A DNA stretch of 64,000 nt from Anaerofustis stercorihominis. Its GTDB lineage: Bacteria; Bacillota; Clostridia; Eubacteriales; Anaerofustaceae. The translations under genes and the position numbers were made by a program. A model generated the notes under the pieces. That model did not search any database. It worked only from the letters and a program-made list of their open reading frames with translations, and was not told the origin of the DNA. Position 1 is the first letter of the stretch; every line of letters starts with the position of its first letter. The stretch spans positions 98,327 to 162,326 of the forward strand of contig NZ_JANJZK010000003.1 of assembly GCF_024623185.1 (NCBI RefSeq), in the 5' to 3' direction. Of this stretch, positions 19,309-26,161 are shown piece after piece.

Positions 19309-19968
19309 ATGAATAAAAAGAGAATTTTGTTTTTAATAATAATAGTATTTGCTGTTATTTTATTATATATTTTTAAATATTTCGGATATATACCAACTAA
19401 ATCTTATAGCTCGGAAGAACTTGGAATAAAAGATATAAAGTCTGATATAGATAAGGATAAGGACGGAATAGATGATTATACTGATATAATGCTTGGCGCC
19501 AGAGAGTATGTAATGACTAAACCTAAATATAAAAGTGCATATTATAAAGACGGATATCCTCCTAAGGGCGAAGGAGTATGTACAGACGTAATATGGTATG
19601 CATTTAAAAAAGCGGGATATGATTTGAAAGATTTGGTTGATTATGATATCAAAAATAACATAAAAGAATATTATAGAGTAGAAGGTAATCCGGACCCCAA
19701 TATTGACTTTAGAAGGGTACCGAATTTATTAGTCTTTTTTAAAAAGAATGCACTTTCTCTTACGAAAGACATAACAAAGGTAGACCAGTGGCAGCCCGGA
19801 GATATAATAACATTTTCAAATAGTCATATAGGAATAGTATCGGATAAGAGAACTAAAAATGGTGAAGTATTCATAATACATCAAAGTAAGTTTGAGAAAA
19901 AAGAAGTTTATGCAATGTATAGATATAATGATATCAGCGGTCACTTTAGATGGATTAATAAAAAATAA
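19309..19968 (+). CDS. DUF1287 family, membrane-anchored NlpC/P60-like protein
   Basis: An N-terminal hydrophobic anchor (about residues 5-23) is followed by a calcium-loop-like DKDKDGIDDYTD segment, then the DUF1287 domain: the probable catalytic Cys in GVCTDVIWYAF, FRRVPNLL, WQPGDIITF, the His in SHIGIVSD and IIHQ. DUF1287 proteins have an amidase/peptidase fold of NlpC/P60 type, so a cell-wall or peptide-cleaving role outside the membrane is likely, but the substrate is unknown. It follows the spoVG terminator closely. Confidence 0.8.
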   Translation: MNKKRILFLIIIVFAVILLYIFKYFGYIPTKSYSSEELGIKDIKSDIDKDKDGIDDYTDIMLGAREYVMTKPKYKSAYYKDGYPPKGEGVCTDVIWYAFKKAGYDLKDLVDYDIKNNIKEYYRVEGNPDPNIDFRRVPNLLVFFKKNALSLTKDITKVDQWQPGDIITFSNSHIGIVSDKRTKNGEVFIIHQSKFEKKEVYAMYRYNDISGHFRWINKK

Positions 19969-19991
19969 GACCTTCATAAAGAAGGTCTAAG
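19967..19991 (-). terminator. Terminator between the DUF1287 gene and ribU
   Basis: AGACCTTC, ATAAA loop, GAAGGTCT. The T-rich tract lies on the minus-strand side, so it best serves ribU, although the hairpin also sits right at the DUF1287 stop. Confidence 0.75.
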
Positions 19992-20019
19992 GATTTCATT
20001 AAGTAAAGAATTGTATATA

Positions 20020-20586
20020 TTATTTAGTTGTATTTATTACATTTCTGTCATTTTGTTTGTTGATAAAATTACTTATTGGTTTATAAATAATAAATGTAAC
20101 TAAACAATTGATACCTGCTTTGAGTAAATTAAATGGAATTACAGCTACCGGTAGGGAAGCTATTACAGCATCCATTGGCATTCCATAAAAATTGGTTGTA
20201 ATAAGTAAGTTTGCCGGGATCATTACTATTACCATTGATAATGCCCCTAGTATCAAACCTATCATTGCACCTTTTTTTGTTTTATTTTTTCTATACACAA
20301 GTGCGGTTACTCCAACCAAGGCGCTGCTCGAAATAATATGCATAAGTGCTCCTACCCATCCATTCATAGCGCTCACCGTCATTGCTTGAATTGAGCTTGA
20401 AATAATGACTGCGATGATCCCAACTACAGGTCCGAACTGTAATCCTGCAATTAATAACGGGATATCCATTGGTTCATACTCGAGCCATGCAGCCGAAGGC
20501 ATGATAGGAAATCTTATGATTAACATAAGTACTATCGATAAAGCAATAAGCATCGATACTGTTACAAGTCTTCTAGTGTCTTTCAT
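20020..20586 (-). CDS. ribU: Riboflavin ECF transporter substrate-binding S component
   Basis: Integral membrane protein with about six hydrophobic segments in 188 residues. It captures riboflavin for a shared energy-coupling module whose ATPase and T subunits are not in this window. The segment AWLEYEPMDIPLLIAGLQFGP is the RibU-type L1/TM2 signature. The FMN riboswitch directly upstream fixes the substrate assignment. I start it at MKDTRRL, placed behind AGGAGGT; an upstream ATG at 20619 lies in the riboswitch expression platform. Confidence 0.93.
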   Translation of the reverse strand: MKDTRRLVTVSMLIALSIVLMLIIRFPIMPSAAWLEYEPMDIPLLIAGLQFGPVVGIIAVIISSSIQAMTVSAMNGWVGALMHIISSSALVGVTALVYRKNKTKKGAMIGLILGALSMVIVMIPANLLITTNFYGMPMDAVIASLPVAVIPFNLLKAGINCLVTFIIYKPISNFINKQNDRNVINTTK

Positions 20587-20618
20587 TTTTTCTATACCTC
20601 CTAAAATTAAGGTATACA

Positions 20619-20654
20619 TAAAAAAATAGTAATCACCCTTCAGGAAATTACTAA
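20619..20654 (-). terminator. FMN-controlled attenuator hairpin of ribU
   Basis: On the minus strand TAGTAAT...ATTACTA (complement of 20627-20653) is followed by seven T residues. Its loop contains CCTGAAG, which is exactly complementary to CTTCAGG in helix P1 of the aptamer, so an antiterminator pairing is available when FMN is absent. Confidence 0.8.
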
Positions 20655-20668
20655 AAAAATACTTTATG

Positions 20669-20776
20669 TATCCTCTCTCATCCGGACTTTACCGTCGGTA
20701 AAGGAATTTCACCTTTTCAGCTTGCGCTCGCAGACTTTAACTGCCGGTAGGGAATTGCACCCAACCCTGAAGATTG
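20669..20776 (-). promoter_or_regulatory. FMN riboswitch (RFN element)
   Basis: The minus strand reads ATCTTCAGGG..TGGGTGCAATTCCC, ACCGGCAGTTAAAG, GCGAGCGC, AGGTGAAATTCC, ACCGACGG, AAAGTCCGGATGAGAGAGGATA, the full conserved RFN core in order. It controls ribU through the terminator at 20619-20654. Confidence 0.97.
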
Positions 20777-21096
20777 TTCTCCTTTATTATAATATATTTT
20801 TACTTTATGTCAATATAATTACATTATAAATAAAAATATTTTAAATTATGTAGACTTAATGGATGAAATTGGTAAAATATATAAGTGGGCATAGTTATCT
20901 GATATAGAATATTGACGTTAAAGTATGGGAGAAAGTATATGATTGTTTTCTTTTGTGTTATTAAGATATTTATTTATATTTTCAGTGATTTCGGGATGTG
21001 TTTTTACGCGTCCTTTTTTATTACAAAATGTTAAGTAAATATTTAATAATTGTTTTATATGTAGATACTACTTTATGCCACTAAAATTGAAAGGAG
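20777..21096. other. Intergenic region with a candidate 31-codon ORF or small transcript
   Basis: Between the riboswitch and the HTH genes. TTGACG (20912-20917) with a -10-like TATATG (20936-20941), and a GGATGTG/CGCGTCC hairpin with T-run at 20994-21018, are the visible signals. They may bound a short transcript. Nothing else is recognised. Confidence 0.4.
20939..21034 (+). CDS. Possible 31-residue hydrophobic peptide
   Basis: The ATG at 20939 follows GGGAGAAAG and opens a frame rich in Phe, Ile and Val (MIVFFCVIKIFIYIFSDFG...) ending at TAA 21032-21034. A terminator-like hairpin lies inside the frame (20994-21018), so the region may be a short RNA instead. Low confidence either way. Confidence 0.25.
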   Translation: MIVFFCVIKIFIYIFSDFGMCFYASFFITKC

Positions 21097-21103
21097 GTGA
21101 TAT

Positions 21104-21133
21104 ATGAAGAAAATTTTGGGTTTTTATCTATGA
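21104..21133 (+). CDS. Nine-residue leader peptide (MKKILGFYL)
   Basis: A near-perfect AAAGGAGGTGA (21091-21100) precedes ATG 21104, followed by nine codons and TGA 21131-21133. The stop overlaps a further ATG (ATGA, 21130-21133) that is in frame with the first HTH gene. This looks like a leader peptide or a translational coupling device rather than chance, but no function is known. Confidence 0.45.
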   Translation: MKKILGFYL

Positions 21134-21159
21134 AAATAATTAGAAAAGGAGGTATAGAA

Positions 21160-21402
21160 ATGCAGTTAAGAGACTCACTAAATAGAAGGATAATTGAATT
21201 ATGTGATGAAAAAGGACTATCTATTAATAAACTTGCGAATATGTCAGCAATTCCGCCTACTACTGTTTATAGTATGTTTGACGGCAAATGTACTAATCCA
21301 AGTTTCAAAACTATTAAAATGATTTGTGATAGTTTGGATATGGATATAAAAGATTTTTTCGATTCTGAATTCTTTGTAAATTTAGAAAAAGGTTTTAAAT
21401 AG
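21160..21402 (+). CDS. Small XRE-type helix-turn-helix regulator (first of a tandem pair)
   Basis: An 80-residue protein consisting almost entirely of one HTH_3 domain: LSINKLANMSAIPPTTVYSMFDGK is the recognition unit, then NPSFKTIKMICDSLDMDIKDFF. I start it at MQLRD behind AAAGGAGGT. An in-frame ATG at 21130 would add MKIIRKGGIE and couple it to the leader peptide. It is a paralogue of the next gene (both have IPPTTVYSxFDGKxxNP). Targets unknown. Confidence 0.8.
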   Translation: MQLRDSLNRRIIELCDEKGLSINKLANMSAIPPTTVYSMFDGKCTNPSFKTIKMICDSLDMDIKDFFDSEFFVNLEKGFK

Positions 21403-21418
21403 CATGTTCAAAGATTTG

Positions 21419-21455
21419 TTGTCAGAGGGATAAAGATCCCTTTGGCAATTTTAAT
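21419..21455 (+). terminator. Hairpin between the tandem HTH genes
   Basis: TTGTCAGAGGGAT, AAAG loop, ATCCCTTTGGCAA (21419-21448), followed by a T-rich tract. It can act as a terminator or attenuator that sets the ratio of the two regulators. Confidence 0.7.
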
Positions 21456-21472
21456 TTTAAAGGAGAAAAACA

Positions 21473-21763
21473 ATGAATAGAGAAAAAATATCAGTAAATG
21501 CAATATATAAAACCGATACTAATCTTATTGGTGCTATAACGAAAAGGATAATAAGAATAAGCGAAGCAAAAGAAATTTCCATTAAAAGTCTTGCAGAGAG
21601 CGCAGGTATTCCTCCGACAACTGTATATAGTTTATTTGATGGAAAAAGTCAAAATCCGGGTATAGATGTTATATATAGTTTATCAAGAGTACTCGATATG
21701 AAAATGGATGAATTTTTTAGCTGTGATGAAATGGAAGAACTGTACAAATCTGAATTAAAATAA
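21473..21763 (+). CDS. Small XRE-type helix-turn-helix regulator (second of a tandem pair)
   Basis: A 96-residue single-domain regulator with a 20-residue N-terminal extension. The HTH core ISIKSLAESAGIPPTTVYSLFDGK and NPGIDVIYSLSRVLDMKMDEFF closely match the preceding gene, indicating duplication. AAAGGAG precedes the ATG. A strong terminator follows. Function unknown beyond DNA binding. Confidence 0.82.
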   Translation: MNREKISVNAIYKTDTNLIGAITKRIIRISEAKEISIKSLAESAGIPPTTVYSLFDGKSQNPGIDVIYSLSRVLDMKMDEFFSCDEMEELYKSELK

Positions 21764-21784
21764 CTGTTTAGACAGTTATAATTT

Positions 21785-21818
21785 AAAGAGAGGAAATAAA
21801 TTTCCTCTCTTTTTTATT
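21785..21818 (+). terminator. Terminator after the HTH pair
   Basis: AAGAGAGGAAAT, AA, ATTTCCTCTCTT, then T-run. A weaker AACTGT/ACAGTT stem precedes it. Confidence 0.9.
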
Positions 21819-21823
21819 TTATG

Positions 21824-21852
21824 TTGACAAATATATCTGTAACAGCTATAAT
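21824..21852 (+). promoter_or_regulatory. Consensus sigma-A promoter of the rhodanese-Rrf2-RclA operon
   Basis: TTGACA (21824-21829), 17-base spacer, TATAAT (21847-21852), both hexamers perfect. The spacer itself contains TGTAACA (21839-21845), a half-site of the operator downstream. Confidence 0.92.
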
Positions 21853-21866
21853 TACATTAAAGAAAC

Positions 21867-21885
21867 TGTAACATGTATTGTTACA
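21867..21885 (+). promoter_or_regulatory. Palindromic operator TGTAACA-N5-TGTTACA
   Basis: A perfect 7-5-7 inverted repeat in the transcribed leader, with a third copy of the half-site between -35 and -10 of the promoter. It is the likely binding site of the Rrf2-family regulator encoded in the same operon. Inference from position and symmetry. Confidence 0.7.
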
Positions 21886-21898
21886 TAAGGAGGATGTT

Positions 21899-22291
21899 GT
21901 GAAAAATATATTGATTATAGTGGGAATTGTTATTATCTTGTTTATTAGTTTTAAATTTTTTATCCATAAAGAAGAAAATAAAAGTGCTTATCATAAAATT
22001 TCTGCTTTGGAAGCGAAAGAGATGATGGAACTAGATGATGTAACTATTTTAGATGTAAGAAGAGAAGATGAATATAAAAGCGGACATATAAAAAATGCAG
22101 TATTGGTTCCAAATGAAACTATCAGTAATGAAGTATTAGAAGAAATTCCAAATTTAGAAAAAACTATATTAGTTTACTGCAGGTCGGGTAAGAGAAGTAA
22201 AGATGCTTCGATGAAGTTAGTTGATATAGGATATAAAAATATATATGATTTTGGCGGGATAATTGACTGGCCTTATGAAATAGAGAAATAA
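21899..22291 (+). CDS. Membrane-anchored rhodanese-domain protein
   Basis: The start is a GTG five bases after AAGGAGG; the ATG nearer the site runs into a stop. Residues 3-22 form a membrane anchor. The rhodanese domain follows with LDVRREDEY and the active-site loop YCRSGKRS (Cys94). Single-domain rhodaneses carry sulfane sulfur or act as persulfide/thiol relays. As first gene of an operon with a thiol-type regulator and a disulfide oxidoreductase, a role in thiol or persulfide stress outside or at the membrane is likely. Topology by eye suggests the domain lies outside the membrane. Confidence 0.88.
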   Translation: MKNILIIVGIVIILFISFKFFIHKEENKSAYHKISALEAKEMMELDDVTILDVRREDEYKSGHIKNAVLVPNETISNEVLEEIPNLEKTILVYCRSGKRSKDASMKLVDIGYKNIYDFGGIIDWPYEIEK

Positions 22292-22307
22292 TTTTAGGAG
22301 GTAATTG

Positions 22308-22733
22308 ATGAATAGTGAATTTGCGGTTTCGGTTCATGCATTGGTTTTTTTAAATCATCACTATAAAGAAATTAAGACAAGTGAAGAAATATCCGAGAAT
22401 ATTTGTATAAATCCAGCAAGGGCAAGGAAAATCCTTTCCAAACTTAAAAAGGCAGGACTGGTAAATACAAAAGAAGGTTCTGTAAAGGGCGGATATAGTT
22501 TTACTCTAGATGCGGCTAAGATCACTTTACTTGATGTTTATCAAGCAATCGGCAAAAGGGTAATAGATATATCTTGGCGTTCGGGAAATGTCAATATGGA
22601 ATGTTTGATAGCTTCCGGTATGGGGGATATCATGGACGAAGTATATGAAAAATTAGATGATGTATGTAAAGAAGAGCTAAGTAAAATAACAATAAAGGAT
22701 ATAGACAGTAAAATATTTAAAAATGGAGAATAG
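22308..22733 (+). CDS. Rrf2-family transcriptional regulator, HypR-like
   Basis: An N-terminal winged HTH of Rrf2 type (VSVHALVFLNH, SEEISENICINPARARKILSKLKKAGLV, GGY wing). Read from the ATG at 22308, which follows AGGAGG, the cysteines fall at positions 33, 99 and 120. Staphylococcus aureus HypR senses hypochlorite through Cys33-Cys99' and represses merA, the homologue of the next gene; both residue numbers match. The spacing is not that of the three-cysteine iron-sulfur Rrf2 proteins. Predicted autorepressor acting on the TGTAACA sites. Confidence 0.85.
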   Translation: MNSEFAVSVHALVFLNHHYKEIKTSEEISENICINPARARKILSKLKKAGLVNTKEGSVKGGYSFTLDAAKITLLDVYQAIGKRVIDISWRSGNVNMECLIASGMGDIMDEVYEKLDDVCKEELSKITIKDIDSKIFKNGE

Positions 22734-22735
22734 AA

Positions 22736-24094
22736 ATGAAAAAATATGATGATATAATTATAGGATTTGGTAAGGGCGGAAAAACTTTAGCAGGATATTT
22801 GGCAAAGAAAGGTGAAAAGGTTGCTATAATAGAAAAGTCAAATAAAATGTATGGCGGGACTTGTATAAACGTGGGATGTATTCCTTCTAAATCACTTGTT
22901 AAAAATGCTTCAAAGACAGCACAAATGGGAGATATTTCATTTGAAGAAAAATGTGACTTATACCATAAAGCGATTTTGGAAAAAAGAAACTTAACCGAAA
23001 TGCTTAGAGGCAAAAATTATGCTAAATTAAATGATTTGGATAATGTTGATGTTATCAATGCAAAAGCAAGTTTTGAAGATAAAAATGTGATTAAAATCAC
23101 ATATGAAGACGGTGAAGAATTATTAAGTGCAGATAAAATATATATAAATACCGGTTCGACATCTGTAGTTCCAAAGATAGAAGGGGTCGAAAATAATCCA
23201 TATGTATATTTTAGTGATACCTTAATGGACCTCGATAATTTACCGAAGAGGCTAATTATAATAGGGGGAGGATATATCGGTCTTGAATTTGCCTCTATGT
23301 ATGCGAACTTTGGAAGTAATGTAACTGTTATTCAAGACGGTGATAAATTTATTCCGAGAGAAGACGAAGATATCGCTAACGAAATAAAATCATTGCTCGA
23401 AAATCAAGGTATTGAAATAAAACTTGGTGCTAAAATTAAAAAATTCAGTGAAGACGGTATTGTTTCCTATAGCCAAAAAGGAAAAGAATTTAATGATAAG
23501 GCGGATGCTATATTAGTTGCTACGGGAAGAAGAGCAAATACCGATGAATTGAATTTGGAAGCTGCCGGTGTCGAAATGAACAGACGCGGCGGGATAGTCG
23601 TAGATGATAATTTAAGGACTTCAAATGAAAATATTTGGGCAATGGGAGATGTTAACGGAGGGCTTCAGTTTACCTATGTTTCTTTGGATGATTACAGAAT
23701 AATTGTAAGCGGACTTGAAAATGAAAATAAATATAACTTAAGCAAAAGAGAAAATGTTCCTTACAGTGTATTTATGGATACTCCGCTGTCAAGAGTAGGT
23801 TTGAATGAAAGAGAAGCCTTAGAACAAGGTTATGATATAATAGTACTAAAATTACCGGTAGGGTCAATACCCAAGGCACAAGTACTTAAGAAGCCATATG
23901 GTGTCTTGAAAGCTATAATAGATAAGAAAACAAATAAGATACTCGGTACAATGCTGCTATGCGAGGAGTCATATGAAATGATAAATATAGTAAAACTGGC
24001 AATGGATTTGGGTGCTGATTATACGACACTTAAAAATCAAGTGTTCACTCATCCTACTATGAGCGAAGCTTTAAATGATTTGTTTTCATTATAA
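22736..24094 (+). CDS. RclA/MerA-like FAD-dependent disulfide oxidoreductase (probable hypothiocyanite reductase)
   Basis: Class I flavoprotein disulfide reductase: FAD-binding IIGFGKGGKTLA, redox pair Cys43-Cys48 in GGTCINVGCIPSK, NAD(P) motif IIGGGYIGLEFA, second FAD motif IWAMGDVNGG and a C-terminal dimer domain (FTHPTMSEA). IIGFGKxGKTLA...MYGGTCIN is the RclA-type N-terminus rather than lipoamide dehydrogenase or glutathione reductase. RclA, Har and MerA reduce hypothiocyanous acid or resist reactive chlorine. It follows the regulator by 2 bases. I would call it an oxidant defence enzyme. The exact substrate is inferred. Confidence 0.87.
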   Translation: MKKYDDIIIGFGKGGKTLAGYLAKKGEKVAIIEKSNKMYGGTCINVGCIPSKSLVKNASKTAQMGDISFEEKCDLYHKAILEKRNLTEMLRGKNYAKLNDLDNVDVINAKASFEDKNVIKITYEDGEELLSADKIYINTGSTSVVPKIEGVENNPYVYFSDTLMDLDNLPKRLIIIGGGYIGLEFASMYANFGSNVTVIQDGDKFIPREDEDIANEIKSLLENQGIEIKLGAKIKKFSEDGIVSYSQKGKEFNDKADAILVATGRRANTDELNLEAAGVEMNRRGGIVVDDNLRTSNENIWAMGDVNGGLQFTYVSLDDYRIIVSGLENENKYNLSKRENVPYSVFMDTPLSRVGLNEREALEQGYDIIVLKLPVGSIPKAQVLKKPYGVLKAIIDKKTNKILGTMLLCEESYEMINIVKLAMDLGADYTTLKNQVFTHPTMSEALNDLFSL

Positions 24095-24117
24095 ATAAAA
24101 AGAAGGATATATAAAAA

Positions 24118-24149
24118 TAAAAAAGAACCTAATATCAGGTTCTTTTTTA
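24118..24149. terminator. Bidirectional terminator between the RclA-like gene and deoC
   Basis: AAAAGAACCT, AATATC loop, AGGTTCTTTT with A and T tracts on both sides; it serves two convergent genes. Confidence 0.9.
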
Positions 24150-24169
24150 TTGGTTTCATATTAATTTAA

Positions 24170-24841
24170 TTATTTACTAGCTGCGTCGATTTCATCAAAC
24201 ATAGCTTGTGTTTTTGAAATACCAAGTCTTGAACAGCCTGCGTTTAGGAATGCTTCTGCGTCAGCGATGTTAGCGATACCGCCTGCTGCTTTGATTTGTA
24301 CTCTTGTTGTATCGATGTTTTCTTTCATTATAGCTACGTCTTCAAGTGTTGCTCCGCCTGAAGAGAATCCTGTTGATGTTTTAACGAAACCTGCACCTGC
24401 GTCAGAACAAATTCTTGAAGCTTTTGCGATTTCTTCTTTTGTAAGTAGACAGTTTTCCAAGATAACTTTGATGTTAGCAGGAGAAGCGTTTACTACTTCG
24501 TATACGTCATTATAAACTGTGTCGTAGTCTCCTGATTTCATAGCTGAAACGTTTAGTACGATATCAACTTCTGTAGCACCCATGTTGTATACTCTTTGAG
24601 TATCTGCAACTTTTGATTCAGTTAATTCTGCACCGTTAGGGAAACCAACACATGCACATACTGCTGTTTCAGAACCTTTAAGGATTTCATAAGCCATTTT
24701 TACTCTGCTTGGAGTAACACATACAGTTCTGCATTTCCATTCTTTAGCGAATTGGATACCTTTTCTTACTTCATCATAAGTTAATTGTGGTTTTAATAAA
24801 GAGTGGTCGTTTGCTCTTGCTAATTCATATTTTGTTATCAT
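24170..24841 (-). CDS. deoC: Deoxyribose-phosphate aldolase
   Basis: Class I aldolase splitting deoxyribose 5-phosphate into glyceraldehyde 3-phosphate and acetaldehyde. The Schiff-base lysine is Lys154 in FVKTSTGF, the proton-relay lysine is Lys184 in IKAAGGI and the aspartate is in EVDIVLN. The length of 223 residues is normal. It lies 45 bases downstream of a zinc dehydrogenase and shares a divergent control region with a SorC/DeoR-type regulator, rather than sitting with nucleoside phosphorylases as in classical deo operons. Confidence 0.95.
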   Translation of the reverse strand: MITKYELARANDHSLLKPQLTYDEVRKGIQFAKEWKCRTVCVTPSRVKMAYEILKGSETAVCACVGFPNGAELTESKVADTQRVYNMGATEVDIVLNVSAMKSGDYDTVYNDVYEVVNASPANIKVILENCLLTKEEIAKASRICSDAGAGFVKTSTGFSSGGATLEDVAIMKENIDTTRVQIKAAGGIANIADAEAFLNAGCSRLGISKTQAMFDEIDAASK

Positions 24842-24886
24842 TTTAATTTTCTCCTTGAATTTATTATATTTAATTTTAATTAATAA

Positions 24887-25984
24887 CTATTTGCCCGGTT
24901 CGTAACCGTCTTGTGTGATTACTATCTTATTAAAGAATTCTTTTCTTTCTATTAAATCAAAAGCGTCCTTTACTTCATCTACGCTGAATCTGTGAGAGAT
25001 AATAGATGTTAAGTCCAATAAACCTTTTTTAGCTGCATCGATTGTTGCACAGAATTCTTCGTATTCTGGTGTGAAGTTATAGCACCAAGAACCTTTTATT
25101 GTAAGTTCTTTTCTTAGGATACATTTATCATAAGATTTATCCAATATATTTACATCTCCGTGAGGTGTTCCGATACATGTGAATGTACCATGTTTCTTTA
25201 AGCATTGTAGAGCTTGATTAAATGTTATAGGAGAGCCTGCAGCTTCTATACATACTTCAGGACCTTCTTCTCCCGCATATTCTTTGATTTTGGCAACAAC
25301 TTCTTCATTTGTCATTCCCATTGAGTTGATTGTATATGTAGCACCTACTTTTTTGATTAAGTCAAGTTTTTCGTCTTTAATATCTACTGCTATTACCATT
25401 CTTGCTCCGCAGATATTTGCCCATTGTACCATATAGTATCCAACAGGACCGGTACCGAATACTACTACTGCGTCATTTACCTTTATACCTGCTCTAAGAG
25501 CACCATGTAGAGAGATAACAGCAGGGTCGATTTGACAAATCATATCCCAGCTGAAGTCATCTGGACATACATAACACTGTGTTGCTTTAACTGCAACGTA
25601 TTGTCCGAAACCTCCGTCGCTTCTTGAACCGGTGTAACCGTATGTATCACATAAATTGATGTTTCCGTTTAAACAGTCTTTACATTTTCCGCAGCCTGTC
25701 ATCGGGTTAACATCTACTCTTTGACCTACTTTAAGTTCTTCTCTTAAATCAAGATCTTTAACGCCCTTGCCTATTTCAACGATTTCTCCGCCGAATTCAT
25801 GACCTAGTGTAGTTGGGAAAGAATATGTACCTGTTGAAAATACTCTTCCTAAGTCGGAACCGCATATCCCCGCACAGTAAACCTTAAGTAGTACTTCGTC
25901 ATCCTTTATTTGTGGTATATCTACTTCATCACATCTTATATCATTGATAGCATGAAGTCTACCAGCTTTCATTTTACCTTCCAT
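24887..25984 (-). CDS. Zinc-dependent medium-chain dehydrogenase (polyol/sugar alcohol type)
   Basis: NAD(P)-dependent alcohol dehydrogenase of the sorbitol / galactitol-1-phosphate / threonine dehydrogenase branch. Catalytic zinc ligands lie in GICGSDLG and GHEFGGE; four structural-zinc cysteines in CGKCKDCLNGNINLC; the Rossmann motif is GTGPVGYYM. The substrate cannot be fixed by eye. I start it at MEGKMKAG behind AGGAGG; an upstream reading from 26032 runs through the ribosome binding site. It probably forms an operon with deoC, dedicated to a (deoxy)sugar or polyol phosphate, controlled by the divergent regulator. Confidence 0.88.
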   Translation of the reverse strand: MEGKMKAGRLHAINDIRCDEVDIPQIKDDEVLLKVYCAGICGSDLGRVFSTGTYSFPTTLGHEFGGEIVEIGKGVKDLDLREELKVGQRVDVNPMTGCGKCKDCLNGNINLCDTYGYTGSRSDGGFGQYVAVKATQCYVCPDDFSWDMICQIDPAVISLHGALRAGIKVNDAVVVFGTGPVGYYMVQWANICGARMVIAVDIKDEKLDLIKKVGATYTINSMGMTNEEVVAKIKEYAGEEGPEVCIEAAGSPITFNQALQCLKKHGTFTCIGTPHGDVNILDKSYDKCILRKELTIKGSWCYNFTPEYEEFCATIDAAKKGLLDLTSIISHRFSVDEVKDAFDLIERKEFFNKIVITQDGYEPGK

Positions 25985-26021
25985 TATTTTCCTCCTAAAT
26001 ACTTTGAAAGTGTTATTTAAC

Positions 26022-26050
26022 TTGACAAACATAAATAGTAATGTTATTAT
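26022..26050 (+). promoter_or_regulatory. Sigma-A promoter of the SorC/DeoR-type regulator
   Basis: TTGACA (26022-26027), 17-base spacer, TATTAT (26045-26050), reading toward 26162. Confidence 0.8.
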
Positions 26051-26057
26051 TTATTCA

Positions 26058-26088
26058 TGTTCATATGAACATCATATGAGTTCATATG
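26058..26088. promoter_or_regulatory. Operator pair GTTCATATG
   Basis: A perfect 14-base palindrome TGTTCATATGAACA at 26058-26071 is followed by a second GTTCATATG at 26080-26088, 21 bases from the first (two helical turns). It sits in the divergent region between the regulator and the dehydrogenase-deoC genes and just after the regulator promoter, as expected for autoregulation and operon control. Inference. Confidence 0.7.
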
Positions 26089-26161
26089 TTCAATTTCAAC
26101 CGTATTATATAATAAAAAAATAAAGATGTCAACTAATTTTTATTAAATTTAGGAGAAAATT

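Noticed and set aside
21097..21159. GTG start extending the first HTH protein by 21 residues
   Set aside because: The GTG lies in the Shine-Dalgarno of the leader peptide and a perfect AAAGGAGGT precedes the internal ATG at 21160.
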